Below, piece by piece: positions 58,501 through 64,000 of a stretch of 64,000 nt of DNA (the first letter of the stretch is position 1; every line of letters starts with the position of its first letter). A program made the position numbers and the translations under genes. The DNA is from Hydractinia symbiolongicarpus (taxonomy: Eukaryota; Cnidaria; Hydrozoa; Anthoathecata; Hydractiniidae). The stretch covers positions 16,804,001-16,868,000 of the forward strand of contig NC_079883.1 in assembly GCF_029227915.1 (NCBI RefSeq), in the 5' to 3' direction. Below the pieces are notes generated by a model. That model had not been told where the DNA came from, did no database searches, and saw only the letters and a list, made by a program, of their open reading frames with translations.

Positions 58501-59876
58501 CGTAATTGGTTATACGAGTCAAACTTGTCTTCAACGTGAAAAAATGATATCCTATACAAGGCTATCATATCACTATCACAAAAAACGAACTCGGTTGATA
58601 TTAGAAGTGGTGAATTTGATTGCACAAGTCTTAAAAATAAAATTGCAATTGGCCGTTTCTCTACATTGCGAAACTGAAATTAGCTTATTTCTGAAAATTG
58701 GACTTTTTAATTGTTCGGAAGGAAAATCAAGTTTAAAAATTGTGTGGGTCCTTGAATTTGAATCGTTAGTGAATTTAGGAACTGAAAACAAGTAGGACTC
58801 TATCTGACTTTTTCGCCTCAAATAATACACTGCACTGAAATTTTCTACATCACTAATTACACCAATATCGTCATCTATGGCTCAAAAGAGGCATCATAAA
58901 TAGTAATACAATATCTATATACAATACATATATCAAGGCATGCATATAAACATTTACCTTGTTGTAACATCGGGTTATGTATACATGAAAGGTGCATTAA
59001 AGCGCTGGACAACATCTTTACATCCTATGTGAAGCGTCAGGTTATCAAAACATCTTGTTTTGAACAAAACAAATATTTTAAAGTATAAAGCTGGATTGTA
59101 CCTCCACATCTTCGTTCCACATCATAATACATTCCCAAGTACAATGCGTCCACACCAAATCTTGTTCAAGGCTGTAAGGAAACCTTTCGCGAATTTTGAC
59201 AAGATCTAAGGAAGAACAAAATTAATAGTTCTAATTAATTCAAAAAAAAAAAAAAAAAAAAAAAATAACAAGAAAAAGTACTGGTCCAAAAGGTTCAAGT
59301 AATTACTCACCATTCAACACAAAATGCACTTCGTTATCGTCTTGCTCTGGCTTATCATCATCTTCATCAGTCTCTTCCACACTGTCAAACGTATTAGTTT
59401 TTCTTTGTAATGCTTTCTTCAGTTTTGGAAAACCCAAGCAAGGTCCGGGCACACCTTGCCGCACTACACAATTAGCAACAATCTGGCTGAAACTGCCATA
59501 ACCAGCATCTAACAGACCTAAATACATAATGATGTAGTAGAAATGTATGTTTTCTTTCCTCTTCAGTTTACCTTTACCACAAAAGAAAAAAATGAGAAAA
59601 ACTACCTTTAACTGAAAGAACAGGAATTCGATCCGATGATTTAGCAGTTGTTTTCTTTTCTTTTCCTTTATTCTCTTCTTTTTTTCCTTCTGCTTTGTGT
59701 AGATGTTTACATGTTGGGCTCCCATCTTCTGATAAAACTGTCAAAGCATGATTCTCATGTACAAAGCATTCCAAATCAATTAAATCATCCAGCCGACAAA
59801 CAAGTAGATTCCATTGTTCGATATCAACTGTAACTGATTCCCAACCCTCGCTTTCAATATCATCTGTATCAGATGA
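37125..59876 (-). CDS. RAB3GAP2: RAB3GAP2-like gene, C-terminal half (eleven exons recognised)
   Basis: Rab3GAP2 is the non-catalytic subunit of the Rab3GAP complex. With the catalytic RAB3GAP1 it acts on Rab3 in exocytosis and on Rab18 at the ER. Eleven minus-strand exons (listed separately) join with GT-AG ends and matching phases into 1,476 nt, 491 residues plus stop. Their order matches the C-terminal part of the human protein (about 1,390 residues) as I remember it. Landmarks are WESVTVDIEQWNLL (human [14 protein letters not shown]), AIMMWKAVF (ALMMWNTF), GKAPKDRLCKK (GKSPKDRLCRR), WCLVASLYLIM, FVRRFMACTLYSHGLD ([16 protein letters not shown]) and RLAQSLLL (RLAHALLH). About 75 residues expected between 59,311 and 52,713 were not found. 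The N-terminal half should lie right of 59,876; no further exons were recognised to 64,000. The large introns are full of transposon remnants. Identity is strong; completeness and activity are unknown. Confidence 0.88.
37454..37612 (-). CDS. RAB3GAP2: RAB3GAP2-like exon (RLAQSLLL)
   Basis: A 159-nt, 53-codon, phase 0-0 exon between acceptor GCTTTTTAG and donor GTGAGTAT. It contains ERLAQSLLLAEGEKL and KLPTKITIWLQSI, which parallel RLAHALLHTQTKEGMEL and RLPPTLCTWLKAM in the human protein as recalled. The frame opens with ATGGCCATG, but this is an internal exon and not a translation start, because the preceding exon joins in phase. Confidence 0.87.
37731..37940 (-). CDS. RAB3GAP2: RAB3GAP2-like exon (VRRFMACTLYSHGLD)
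   Basis: A 210-nt, 70-codon, phase 0-0 exon. The acceptor is a strong TTTTTTCTAG and the donor is GAG/GTATAT. The second half, with FVRRFMACTLYSHGLDIAAQE, matches the human [21 protein letters not shown] segment. The first half (FCCNAISSLVKNHVELTQ) corresponds to FLLKVVSAAVQAQ. The human acidic/proline linker between the two halves is much shorter here. Confidence 0.88.
38053..38139 (-). CDS. RAB3GAP2: RAB3GAP2-like exon (VKHTFNLALHG)
   Basis: An 87-nt, 29-codon, phase 0-0 exon between acceptor CATCTTTTGCAG and donor CAG/GTATTC. The peptide VKHTFNLALHG to AVIKTREQ matches human KNAFFKDLTSIQLLP to FISVRQQ. The upstream intron runs to 41859 and contains a TIR transposon and a MITE. The open frame continues upstream through the acceptor, but comparison places the true junction at this CAG. 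Confidence 0.82.
38313..40914. mobile_element. TIR DNA transposon, about 2.6 kb, decayed
   Basis: Terminal inverted repeats of about 150-180 bp face each other. The left end (38313 to about 38495) matches the reverse complement of the right end (about 40762 to 40914). The match includes TTTGGTTGATTTGAATAC, TACTAGG, GGCCCTGGCTGACGTCAT and CAGTAAAATATCA. The outermost match is TCACTATGTT; the left end has a 10-bp insertion relative to the right and a longer spacer near 38420. I could not find a convincing target-site duplication, so the superfamily is not assigned. It lies in the RAB3GAP2-like intron between the exons at 41860 and 38139. Confidence 0.8.
38948..40440 (+). pseudogene. Decayed gene of the TIR transposon (Cys/His zinc-finger-like)
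   Basis: Three plus-strand blocks in changing frames read as one protein family. At 38948-39180 there is a segment with FYRHECYKSV ending in a stop. At 39188-39480 is FDKDCCVICQKEGGKLHKV, then after a frameshift NAADAIANDVHYHLNC; together they form a C-x2-C...H-x3-C pattern. At about 40222-40375 is TPIRFAIDNTDYNNNTPDGK, followed by HEFHGTG. I associate this set with a widespread family of uncharacterised, probably transposon-encoded proteins in cnidarians; that is from memory. Stops and frameshifts show it is dead. I did not identify a transposase catalytic core. Confidence 0.55.
41203..41709. mobile_element. MITE-like element, about 0.5 kb
   Basis: The left end (CTTGTTTCC, then GCTGCATTTTCCGCTATA and AAGCTCATAAGCTTTC) matches the reverse complement of the right end (CTCGTTTCC, GCTGCATCTTCCGCTATA, AAGCTCAAGAGCTTTC). 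The inverted arms are about 55 bp with several mismatches. There is no coding capacity. The flanks (ATTTAGG / ATTTGAG) are similar but not an exact duplication. It lies in the same intron as the 2.6-kb TIR element. Confidence 0.7.
41860..42010 (-). CDS. RAB3GAP2: RAB3GAP2-like exon (WCLVASLYLIM)
   Basis: A 151-nt exon starting with the third base of a split codon (TG/C) and ending phase 0 at AAG/GTAATG; the acceptor is TTTATTTTAG. The peptide includes RSIAEQAVDEP, WCLVASLYLIM and SIKLNSLFDTK. In the human protein the matching motifs, as recalled, are SIVELALEQ, LCSILYAVM and TVKPLSLFDSK. The match to the SLFD-K block is one of the clearest identifiers of the gene. Confidence 0.9.
42472..42522. 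repeat. 51-bp near-perfect palindrome
   Basis: Two 25-bp arms pair perfectly around a single central T; the left arm begins CACTGACACATTTGCGG. Either strand would fold into a hairpin with essentially no loop. It lies in a RAB3GAP2-like intron. It could be a minimal foldback element, an miRNA-like precursor or a transposon scar. Confidence 0.9.
42749..44533. mobile_element. TIR element of about 1.8 kb
   Basis: The left end CACGGTAAGTTTAAAC (from 42749) is the reverse complement of the right end GTTTAAACTTACCGTG (to 44533). The similarity continues inward (CCGTTTAAATGTAAG versus CCGTTTAGTTGTAAG), about 34 bp with a few mismatches. A partial extra copy of the terminus (TTTACCGTGTAAAC) lies at about 42790. 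Interior open frames of 60-150 codons are AT-driven and not recognisable. No clear target-site duplication was found. It lies in the intron between the exons at 44973 and 42010. Confidence 0.65.
44973..45037 (-). CDS. RAB3GAP2: RAB3GAP2-like exon (65 nt)
   Basis: A 65-nt exon, 21 codons plus two bases, between acceptor TTAATTTAG and a consensus donor GTAAGTTT. It reads VNASDDIKPTFKTEHHWQRTT. It corresponds to the human stretch with DVSRDEIQVPVLDTEDAW, sharing the TE--W pattern. Its end phase (two bases) fits the one-base start of the 42010 exon exactly. The CR1-like remnant lies in the intron just upstream. Confidence 0.78.
45696..47206 (-). pseudogene. CR1-like ORF, 3' part: reverse transcriptase
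   Basis: Two overlapping frames give the reverse transcriptase. The first (47206-46940) has LKRNKATGLDELPPGMLKDY and VPSAWKV. The second (about 46965-45696) has LPENYRPISILPVLSKILEK, the catalytic motif FIDLSKAFD, GVPQGSILGP and YADDTVIY. Thumb-like and C-terminal regions follow, to LRGYFS and a stop. The change of frame near 46970 also seems to have removed about ten residues that usually follow SAWK. The catalytic aspartates are intact, so decay is recent or moderate. Confidence 0.9.
47431..48744 (-). pseudogene. CR1-like ORF, 5' part: endonuclease domain
   Basis: A 437-codon frame starts ATGGCGGCGAAG. Residues 8-26 form a hydrophobic stretch (FFLAGLIVGIYCCFCVF). Residues 85-93 are a 2A-like motif, GDIEACPGP. 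The AP-endonuclease domain follows (about 108-330) with QNIRG, LSETHI, the glycine loop EKGGGVAVYVK, GCFYRPP, MGDFNVDFN and LSDHDMVGG, which supply the expected catalytic Glu, Asp, Asn and His. The frame ends early at ATII. Beyond it, coding-like sequence continues with several stops (about 47205-47430), so the original product was an endonuclease-RT polyprotein. Confidence 0.88.
48466..48492 (-). other. Degenerate 2A-like ribosome-skipping motif
   Basis: The ORF reads GDIEACPGP after a leucine-rich run. The 2A consensus is D-x-E-x-N-P-G followed by P. Here every position fits except Asn, which is Cys (codon TGT). 2A-like sequences are known near the N-terminus of some APE-type non-LTR elements. 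The Asn is normally required for skipping, so this copy is probably inactive. Confidence 0.7.
48794..48852. repeat. Hairpin in the 5' region of the CR1-like element
   Basis: The 24-bp arm at 48794-48817 (begins AAAGAGAACTGATTGG) pairs with 48829-48852 (ends CGTTCTCTTT) with about three mismatches and an 11-bp loop. It sits about 50-110 bp upstream of the ORF start. It could be a 5'-UTR structure of the element or an older foldback insertion. Confidence 0.75.
48871..49454. other. Intronic sequence without recognised features
   Basis: AT-rich sequence between the CR1-like remnant and the next MITE. Apart from the simple TA/TATG tract near 49265 I see nothing I can support here. Confidence 0.5.
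49455..50202. mobile_element. TA-flanked MITE built of GTCGGAC palindromes
   Basis: The left end (C-T-TTATCGGACAAAACTTTG, continuing TCGGACAAA) and the reverse complement of the right end are identical over 27 bp. They differ by one base further out, and each is bordered by TA (49453-49454 and 50203-50204). About 100 bp at each end is filled with variants of the 13-bp palindrome TTTGTCSGACAAA and of TTTTCGTCGGAC. There is no transposase. A TA duplication would suit a Tc1/mariner-type or similar transposase, but that is inference. Confidence 0.8.
50437..50515. repeat. Fragment of a dispersed repeat (CCTCGTTCCCAGGGC)
   Basis: The string AACCTCGTTCCCAGGGCT followed by an AGCCGAGC-type end resembles a short dispersed repeat that I remember as very common in cnidarian genomes. 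In frame it reads NLVPRAF. It supports, weakly, a cnidarian origin. Only one end is recognisable. Confidence 0.4.
50911..50934 (+). repeat. Poly(A) run
   Basis: A run of 24 A residues, about 40 bp from the donor side of the 50973 exon. It could be the tail of an old plus-strand retroposed sequence, but no body upstream was recognised. Confidence 0.8.
50973..51047 (-). CDS. RAB3GAP2: RAB3GAP2-like exon (75 nt)
   Basis: A 75-nt, 25-codon, phase 0-0 exon between acceptor CGTTTGTTTCAG and donor GAG/GTATGAGG. The peptide TVSMGYSALENFLLTAEQLL, continuing QILTE, matches human [20 protein letters not shown], continuing QILME. A run of 24 A residues sits about 40 bp downstream in the next intron. Confidence 0.86.
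51048..52330. other. Intron without recognised features
   Basis: Between the RAB3GAP2-like exons at 51047 and 52532 I see only AT-rich sequence with scattered A and T runs. I recognise no coding, RNA or terminal-repeat signal before the microsatellite. Confidence 0.5.
52331..52502. repeat. (TA)n microsatellite with periodic GC interruptions
   Basis: About 170 bp of alternating TA, interrupted by TATGCAATAT at about 52352, 52366, 52398 and 52423, then pure TA for about 70 bp. The Ile-Tyr repeat frames predicted here in all directions are artefacts. It lies in the intron immediately after the 36-nt micro-exon. Confidence 0.97.
52532..52567 (-). CDS. RAB3GAP2: RAB3GAP2-like 36-nt micro-exon
   Basis: A micro-exon of exactly 12 codons, phase 0-0: acceptor TTTTTTAG, peptide IGKAPKDRLCKK, donor AAG/GTGAGTAA. 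It matches the human VGKSPKDRLCRR block almost residue for residue. It joins in phase to exons on both sides. The TA microsatellite begins about 30 bp past its donor site. Confidence 0.88.
52643..52713 (-). CDS. RAB3GAP2: RAB3GAP2-like exon (AIMMWKAVF)
   Basis: A 71-nt exon: two bases of a split codon, then 23 codons, ending GAAAAA/GTAAATAA; the acceptor is GTTTTCTTTAG. The peptide LAIMMWKAVFKEGIKQLVQL, continuing IEK, matches human [20 protein letters not shown], continuing MDK. Its two-base start is also phase-compatible with the one-base end of the 59311 exon, although about 75 residues of the human protein should lie between them. Confidence 0.87.
52714..53185. other. Intronic stretch with an inverted-repeat element
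   Basis: The stretch contains GGACCGGACA near 53000 and its complement TGTCCGGTCC near 53080, enclosed by a segment from about 52970 to 53155 that looks like a short MITE. A 71-codon minus-strand frame across it is not protein-like. No exon was recognised, although part of the missing RAB3GAP2 segment should lie between here and 59.3 kb. Confidence 0.35.
53273..53665 (+). CDS. Low-complexity ORF ending in a partial MADF domain
   Basis: A plus-strand frame is open from at least 53186. The first in-frame ATG is near 53273 and a second (MANDEASQAP) near 53322. The N-terminal part is disordered, with Ser-, Asn- and Thr-Pro-rich tracts. The last 34 codons (RIVDIMLSYPCLWKTNQRSY, continuing KDRNIIKARG) match the first helix and loop of an MADF DNA-binding domain, whose pattern is LI--V---P-LW------YKDR---A-W. 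The conserved Trp after Ala is Arg here (CGG in place of TGG). The frame ends at a possible donor (ATCAG/GTAAAA). An exon with VAKIKHDWSKIRANV at about 53763 resembles the next helix but is out of phase. It may be a real nested gene, or a MADF protein of a PIF/Harbinger-type element, or a pseudogene. Confidence 0.45.
   Translation: MLNYPWQLQQLGRFNISMANDEASQAPTVSLSFQRRHISNPNTSSSSSNNNNNNVLLLSSPESTPTFTTPSLAPQTQTEVDKGDKEVDSNSLEVSHASRIVDIMLSYPCLWKTNQRSYKDRNIIKARGIR
53666..55369. other. Intronic or intergenic stretch, nothing firm
   Basis: Possible later MADF exons (about 53763-53820; DDLKERYV at about 53998) are too short to support. The stretch 54900-55270 has CACCGACGTCATCA and GACTGACGTCACCACC motifs that look like old repeat material. 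The hairpin at 54844 is listed separately. Confidence 0.4.
54844..54891. repeat. 16-bp perfect inverted repeat (hairpin)
   Basis: The arm AATGTGCAAACGCCGG at 54844-54859 is perfectly complementary to 54876-54891. The 16-bp loop can extend the stem by four more pairs after one mismatch. The GC-rich core stands out in AT-rich surroundings. The function is unknown. Confidence 0.85.
55370..56700 (+). pseudogene. Non-LTR reverse transcriptase remnant
   Basis: Plus-strand blocks in several frames give an RT in the right order. GILRPLQKPG lies near 55450 and RDSKAFDSI near 55690 (the motif A region). TGAPQGDCPSASEF is at about 55825, and FEYADDITEIS has its YADD at 56023-56034. Then come DIKRRKTLAVDNLNH, FLYNCEIWT and RRRLKWFGKVCRMSEDT at about 56480-56530, and LAKDREE near 56665. 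The KWFGKVCRM-type tail is usual in RTE/Jockey-like predicted endonuclease-RT proteins, so I leave the clade open. Stops and frameshifts make it inactive. No endonuclease part was found. Confidence 0.8.
56701..57393. other. Stretch with one short coding-like fragment
   Basis: Nothing firm. An open plus-strand stretch at 57001-57081 reads DWRNPESIYEVVQDFYKLQT and looks protein-like. I cannot assign it; it may belong to either flanking retroelement remnant or be an isolated exon. Confidence 0.3.
57394..59265 (+). pseudogene. Decayed non-LTR retrotransposon with poly(A) tail
   Basis: Plus-strand blocks in changing frames resemble a CR1/L2-type RT. They include LADNPYKTKSQ and DLLNRHYNDVAEQR near 57600-57690, SCLMKLKDDIIQRRGNHVS near 58115-58170, and TMEIESLLRKLTNVSIFL near 58200. 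A CADDTKT box lies near 58415 (the YADD position), followed by LLEDIKSIRNWLYESNLS near 58480-58535. Many stops interrupt it. A run of 24 A residues at 59242-59265, at the expected 3' end on the same strand, may be its tail. It lies in the RAB3GAP2-like intron just before the 59311 exon, in the opposite orientation to the gene. Confidence 0.65.
59311..59517 (-). CDS. RAB3GAP2: RAB3GAP2-like exon (GLLDAGYGSFSQIV)
   Basis: A 207-nt exon: two bases of a split Gly codon, 68 codons, then one base, with donor AATG/GTGAGTAA and acceptor TATGTATTTAG. The peptide starts LLDAGYGSFSQIVANCVV, like human LLEGGKGGIADSVAKWIF. It ends in an acidic tract (EETDEDDDKPEQDDNE), where human also has an acidic ER-DAENPDEP region. 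Confidence 0.82.
59606..59876 (-). CDS. RAB3GAP2: RAB3GAP2-like exon (WESVTVDIEQWNLL), most upstream found
   Basis: A 271-nt exon, 90 codons plus one base, with acceptor CACTGTTTTGTAG and donor AAAG/GTAGTTTT. GWESVTVDIEQWNLLVCRLD corresponds to human [20 protein letters not shown]. A lysine-rich low-complexity insert (GKKEENKGKEKK) follows, then RIPVLSVKG, like human LPRLSVKK. The exon starts in phase 0. No upstream exon was recognised to its right. Confidence 0.84.
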
Positions 59877-60199
59877 CTACAAAACAGTGAAAGAAGGGTA
59901 AAACAACATAGAACTTGTGTAACACTTTTATCAGATTATCATAACTTAAATAAAAAAACAAATCTTTTTGTATTCTGCTTTAATTTACGGCTATATAATA
60001 TATCATGCTTGTTTAGGTATAACAAATGTACGAAAAAAAGACTAAAGCATATAACCACATTCAAAAAATTAAGGCAAGAAGGTGAACTTTCTTGGCAACG
60101 ATTAGGAAATTCTTCCTTTTGGTTACATAAAACTTGACAAAAAGTTTACTTCGTTACATAATAAACTTTCTTACAATGATGGGATAAAGTTCGCTTTAA
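59877..60199. other. No recognised feature
   Basis: AT-rich sequence upstream of the 59876 exon. The next RAB3GAP2 exon would be expected further right on the minus strand; none was recognised here. Confidence 0.5.
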
Positions 60200-61006
60200 A
60201 GGAGAGGCGAACTGCGCACAGTAGGGCTGCTGGATGAAAGATCATGATGACAGTGTTGATTTTGAAGACCAGACAAAGTCGCTTAGTCTGATCCATAATA
60301 AATCATGAATTATTTATAATTCAGTGTTTTTACACATTTGCCAAACGGGTGGCTAAATTAAAAAACAATGGAATATATATGGTCACGGGTCAATACGCGC
60401 AAAATAATTACACAAGAAAAAGTTGAAGATCAAAATAGCAAAATATTGAGCAACGTGTGACGAACATATTTTTATTATTTTATACTACTGAACTTACTGA
60501 AATTTGTAAGTAAAAAAGATAAGAAAATAAAGATTCGAAAATAAAGATGAAGTTTCCATATTGTGTGTTCGATTTGTTGTTAAATGTTTTCGGTCTGTAC
60601 ATTTATCAGATTTGGCGCCATTTTATCAAAACAAGCTTCATTGTTTGAAGCTAAAAATATTGTTGTTGGTTATAACAGATATTCCTTAAGTACAAAGAAG
60701 TTTAAACGAAGGTCATAAAAAGCTTTTTCCACTATAGTACGTAAAATATTCTCGGTTATCTCTAGTCAAAGATCTTATTTTTTATGTTTTTAAACTTACT
60801 TACTTTGACCCTTTACAACCATGAATATTCTGTAAAATTGTTGTTAGGAAGATATATAGATACTTACTCGTGAAAATATAGTTATTTATTTGTTATTATA
60901 GTAGTTATTTCCGTGGATTTTAGGATATAGAAATGTATAACTTTTTATCTCTCGCTTAAAATTTATTTTCTGGCTGCCACAAAATAATTTTTTGTTAGCC
61001 TCTCCT
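60200..61006. mobile_element. TTAA-flanked MITE, about 0.8 kb
   Basis: The ends are inverted copies of AGGAGAGGC[G/T]AAC (left 60200-60212, right about 60994-61006). Each is bordered directly by TTAA (60196-60199 and 61007-61010). TTAA duplication is the hallmark of piggyBac-type insertion, though the short TIR does not look like a typical piggyBac end. There is no coding capacity. Confidence 0.7.
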
Positions 61007-62378
61007 TTAAAACTTAGGCCTAGATATATGCTTATCTTATGTTTATATTAAACAATACTTTAGAAATAAAAGCAAGTTTTTTTTCATTTTTAGCTCACCA
61101 GAGCTCTAAAATTGACTATGTAATACAGTTTGTAACATAGCACAGTCGTGGTTAAGATATACTTACAGTGTTCAAAGTTTAAAAATAATTTTTTCTTTAC
61201 AAGAATGTGTCTTTATAATACTATTACTATTCCAAATAAATTAACAGTAAAGGTAGGGTAACAAGACTGTTATAATATACTTAAATATTCTCAGGGTTAT
61301 GATATGTTTGGAAATTTTCAGCCTCGTATGCTTATAAAACAAAACGTGTATGTATATAGAAGTGTATCAGATGTTTTGTTTTAACATAGTTGGTATAACT
61401 ACATAACACCAATAACTACGTTCCTTCCTTCCATAAAACTAAATATGATATCAGAAAAGAAATGCAACACCACCATTGAAAAGATGTAATTAAAAAAGTA
61501 TTAAAAAAGTAACAAAGTGTCATCTTGACACTTTTAACTCAAAAGTTGTAATACGTAATTGTGCACATTTAGCGGGCCAAGGGTATATCGTGTATTTTAA
61601 GTTCATATGGGGGAACATTTTTTTCAGGCTCCGCTTTACAGGAAATTTTGTCTCAGTTATTTATTTCGCTATACTTCTTTCAACCTGTCTGGTATAACGA
61701 AGACAAAAAATGATAATCGTTTAATACTTGTACTTGTTAAGATTAACTAGTACAAAATACTATTAATCAAACATAGCTTTGATTGTGCTTTTAAAACGAT
61801 CTTTCGTAATTGATTTTCAACTTCTTGCAAGTTATAAACCTTTTCAATACAGTTACCATGGCTCTGTGTGAACTTTTGCTTTACACCGCCATGAATGTAT
61901 TCCAAGTGATTTAAAATCTTTCCTTAACAGCATTCGAAAATAGAAACTCTTGCTTTTCTCTTCATGATAATACAAATTTAAAAAAAAAAATTGACGAATT
62001 TGATAAGTAAAACTATTTTTTGTCGGAGCAACAGAGAACACATCCGTCTGCTACCATCGCGACATAATAATAATTAACAACAAATCGGCTCTTGTTTCGA
62101 AACAACGTATATATGTGTGTGTATGCTTAGTGTGGTAAAAAATCTTTAGAGGAAGGGTTTGATATCAATAGAGAAAATAATTTATTAGAATCCTAAAATA
62201 AAATCTATAAAATCTATTGAATACAAAGCAATTTCACCAGTGCCAAAGATATTGGATAGGAATTTGATCAGACGAATCAAAGAGAATAAAGAACCAAAAA
62301 TTAAGGTTAATTGGCAAACGAAATTGTAAACGATAATATTAGACCATTAATATTACATAGAAAATAAAAATAAAAAAA
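61007..62378. other. No firm feature
   Basis: AT-rich sequence. A minus-strand frame at 61853-62041 ends HSWRCKAKVHTEPW, faintly like a FLYWCH zinc finger, but it is too short to call. A short (GT)n tract lies near 62110. Confidence 0.4.
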
Positions 62379-64000
62379 TTAGCCTACACATCTGTCAAGT
62401 GCTTCAACTAAAAAATAATTTTTTGCTAAATTACAGAACATTCCATATTTATCACTTGAATGGCAATCAGTGGGTAAGTCATTGAAAATCGATGATGCAG
62501 TATATTTAAAGGTCGTATGCAGATTTGTGAAGCATTTAATAGTGTTTCTTGCATGTTCTCTCCTTGTTCTTGTTTGAGTGTTTTTTTCCATTGGTAGGAA
62601 TCTCGGCCATTGCGGTGTGTTAACCCATTTCCATGCCAGCTTTGCGGTAGATAATTCTGATCGTTCTGGAGGAGGTAGCCACTCGAGATTTAACACGTCA
62701 ATGGTGTTTAAATATCTACCTTGGACATAACCAGCACACGCGTTGATTAATTTCTGCATTTGTCTTTTCAAGTATTCTGGAGCACTGTGAAAAACTGCGT
62801 TGCCATAGTTGATTCTGCTTAGTACTAATGCTTCGGCAAGTTGTTTCCGAATATGATATGGTGGAAGTATTTTTATTCTAGACAGCACTCAAAGGGTTAA
62901 GTACGAGTAGGGTCGTACATGGTTAATGTGTTAATTCCAAGTGAGACCTTCGCTGAAAATAATATCGAGTTCAATAGTTTTGCCATAACACTTACTTTGT
63001 ATAGGCTTGGATCATTCAGGTTCCTTGTTCTCAGCATTTGTCTGGTGCCAAATAACAGTTTTTGTCTTGAAGATGAGGTTATTTTCATTCGACCATTCAG
63101 CAACTTTGTTGATTTCGTTGTTTATCTTTGTACATTTTGTACTATTTTGTTTGGCTTGAAGGAGACGTGTTTGTATCGTCTGCATATTGTATGCAAGTTC
63201 CTCTTGGGTTTTCATTTAAATCGTGTACATATATAATAAACAAGATTGGACGATGCCCAGGATGCTTCCCTGCGGCACTCCGTTGGAGACAAGAAGGTGA
63301 TTTGATACATTAGAATTGATCTGTACGTATTGGGTTCGGTTTGACAAATAACTGCATAAGAGAAGCTTTGCGTTCTTTGAGAAGCCTATTTTGTGCATTT
63401 TTGTGATTAGAGTCTCGTAATCAACAGTATCAAAAGCTTTGGGGTAGTCTGTCATGATAGAGAGCATGACTTCGCCATGATCCATTGCTTTCAGATTGTC
63501 TTCTTTTTTATGCAGGTGGATACGGTGCAATATCCCTTTCTAAACCCAGATTGTTGATCAGACAAAACTTGTCGGGTCTCGAGAAACAACATTATTTGCA
63601 GTATGATGAGTCGCTCATACACTTTTGATAGAATTGGCAAGATTGAGGTCGGCCTGAACTCGCTAGGCTCTATTGGATTTTTCACTTTTGGTATAGGGCT
63701 GGTTCTGGAGGCTTTCCATTGATTGGGGAAGTGGTTCGACTAGATGCATTGGTTGATATGTGGCAGATAGGACTGGTAATGTAGTCTATACCGATCTTTA
63801 TATATTTACGGTGGATGTTGTTGTGACCGCTGGACAGTCGTGGTAGACTGAATTGATGGCCTTACGAATGCCGTCAAGGGAAACTTGATCAAATTTAAAC
63901 ATTGCGTCCGTATCTTGTAGAGAATTTATTTTCTCTTTGACAAGAGGGTTTACGGACAGGTCCACATTAGTTTCAACATCAGCAAAAAGTAAAAAATGAC
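62379..64000 (-). pseudogene. Non-LTR reverse transcriptase remnant, runs off the right edge
   Basis: Minus-strand blocks from right to left cover most of an RT in order. A linker with NSVYHDCPAVT lies near 63830, then EPSEFRPTSILPILSKVYER (about 63670-63600) and LSDQQSGFRKGYCT. Next are MTDYPKAFDTVD (motif A, about 63440), VSNGVPQGSILG, YADDT at 63172-63186, SRINYGNAVFHS (about 62800), and a C-terminal 169-codon block ending EALDRCVG at 62379. At least four frame changes separate them. The layout is CR1/L2-like and similar in wording to the 57.4-59.3 kb remnant, though in the opposite orientation. The catalytic aspartates are still readable. Confidence 0.85.

Noticed and set aside
61853-62041. 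FLYWCH-like end HSWRCKAKVHTE
   Set aside because: The spacing between the cysteines and histidine is too short and no second half or transposase neighbour was seen.
62919-63313. Plus-strand ORFs of 61-105 codons
   Set aside because: Shadows of the minus-strand reverse transcriptase remnant.

Overview
The window looks like a piece of an invertebrate animal genome. Genes are split by short introns with GT-AG ends, several non-LTR retrotransposon remnants are present, and the unique DNA is AT-rich. Repeats and protein fragments of kinds I associate with cnidarians point, tentatively, to a cnidarian. I see no bacterial or viral genes.

Bases 1 to about 36,600 are one uninterrupted head-to-tail satellite array (about 200 monomers of 182 bp, all in the same orientation). 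It continues past the left edge. Monomers fall into subfamilies and are packed into nested higher-order duplications of 2,730, about 2,314, 2,285, 5,863 and 2,807 bp. The larger copies toward the right are nearly identical. Most full monomers carry a chance-like 60-74 codon open frame whose stop overlaps an AATAAA hexamer; I do not annotate these as genes.

The array stops abruptly inside a monomer at about 36,600, inside the remnant of a mobile-element-like coding fragment. Only about 0.5 kb further on is the 3' end of the one clear host gene. This is a minus-strand RAB3GAP2 orthologue (non-catalytic subunit of the Rab3 GTPase-activating complex), recognised here from eleven phase-compatible exons between 59,876 and 37,125. 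They encode 491 residues of the C-terminal half. None of these exons is individually obvious, and one is only 36 nt long. The stretch expected between the exons at 59,311 and 52,713 (about 75 residues in the human protein) was not found. The N-terminal half is not seen and should lie to the right of the window or be missing.

The introns of this gene hold nearly all the other content. There is a 2.6-kb TIR transposon with a decayed zinc-finger-like gene, a short MITE, a 51-bp near-perfect palindrome and a 1.8-kb TIR element. There is also a nearly full-length but broken CR1-like retrotransposon with a degenerate 2A motif, a TA-flanked MITE built of GTCGGAC palindromes, and a long TA microsatellite right after the micro-exon. 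A plus-strand open frame ending in a partial MADF domain and two decayed plus-strand reverse-transcriptase remnants complete the introns. Right of the last exon are a TTAA-flanked MITE and a third reverse-transcriptase remnant running off the right edge.
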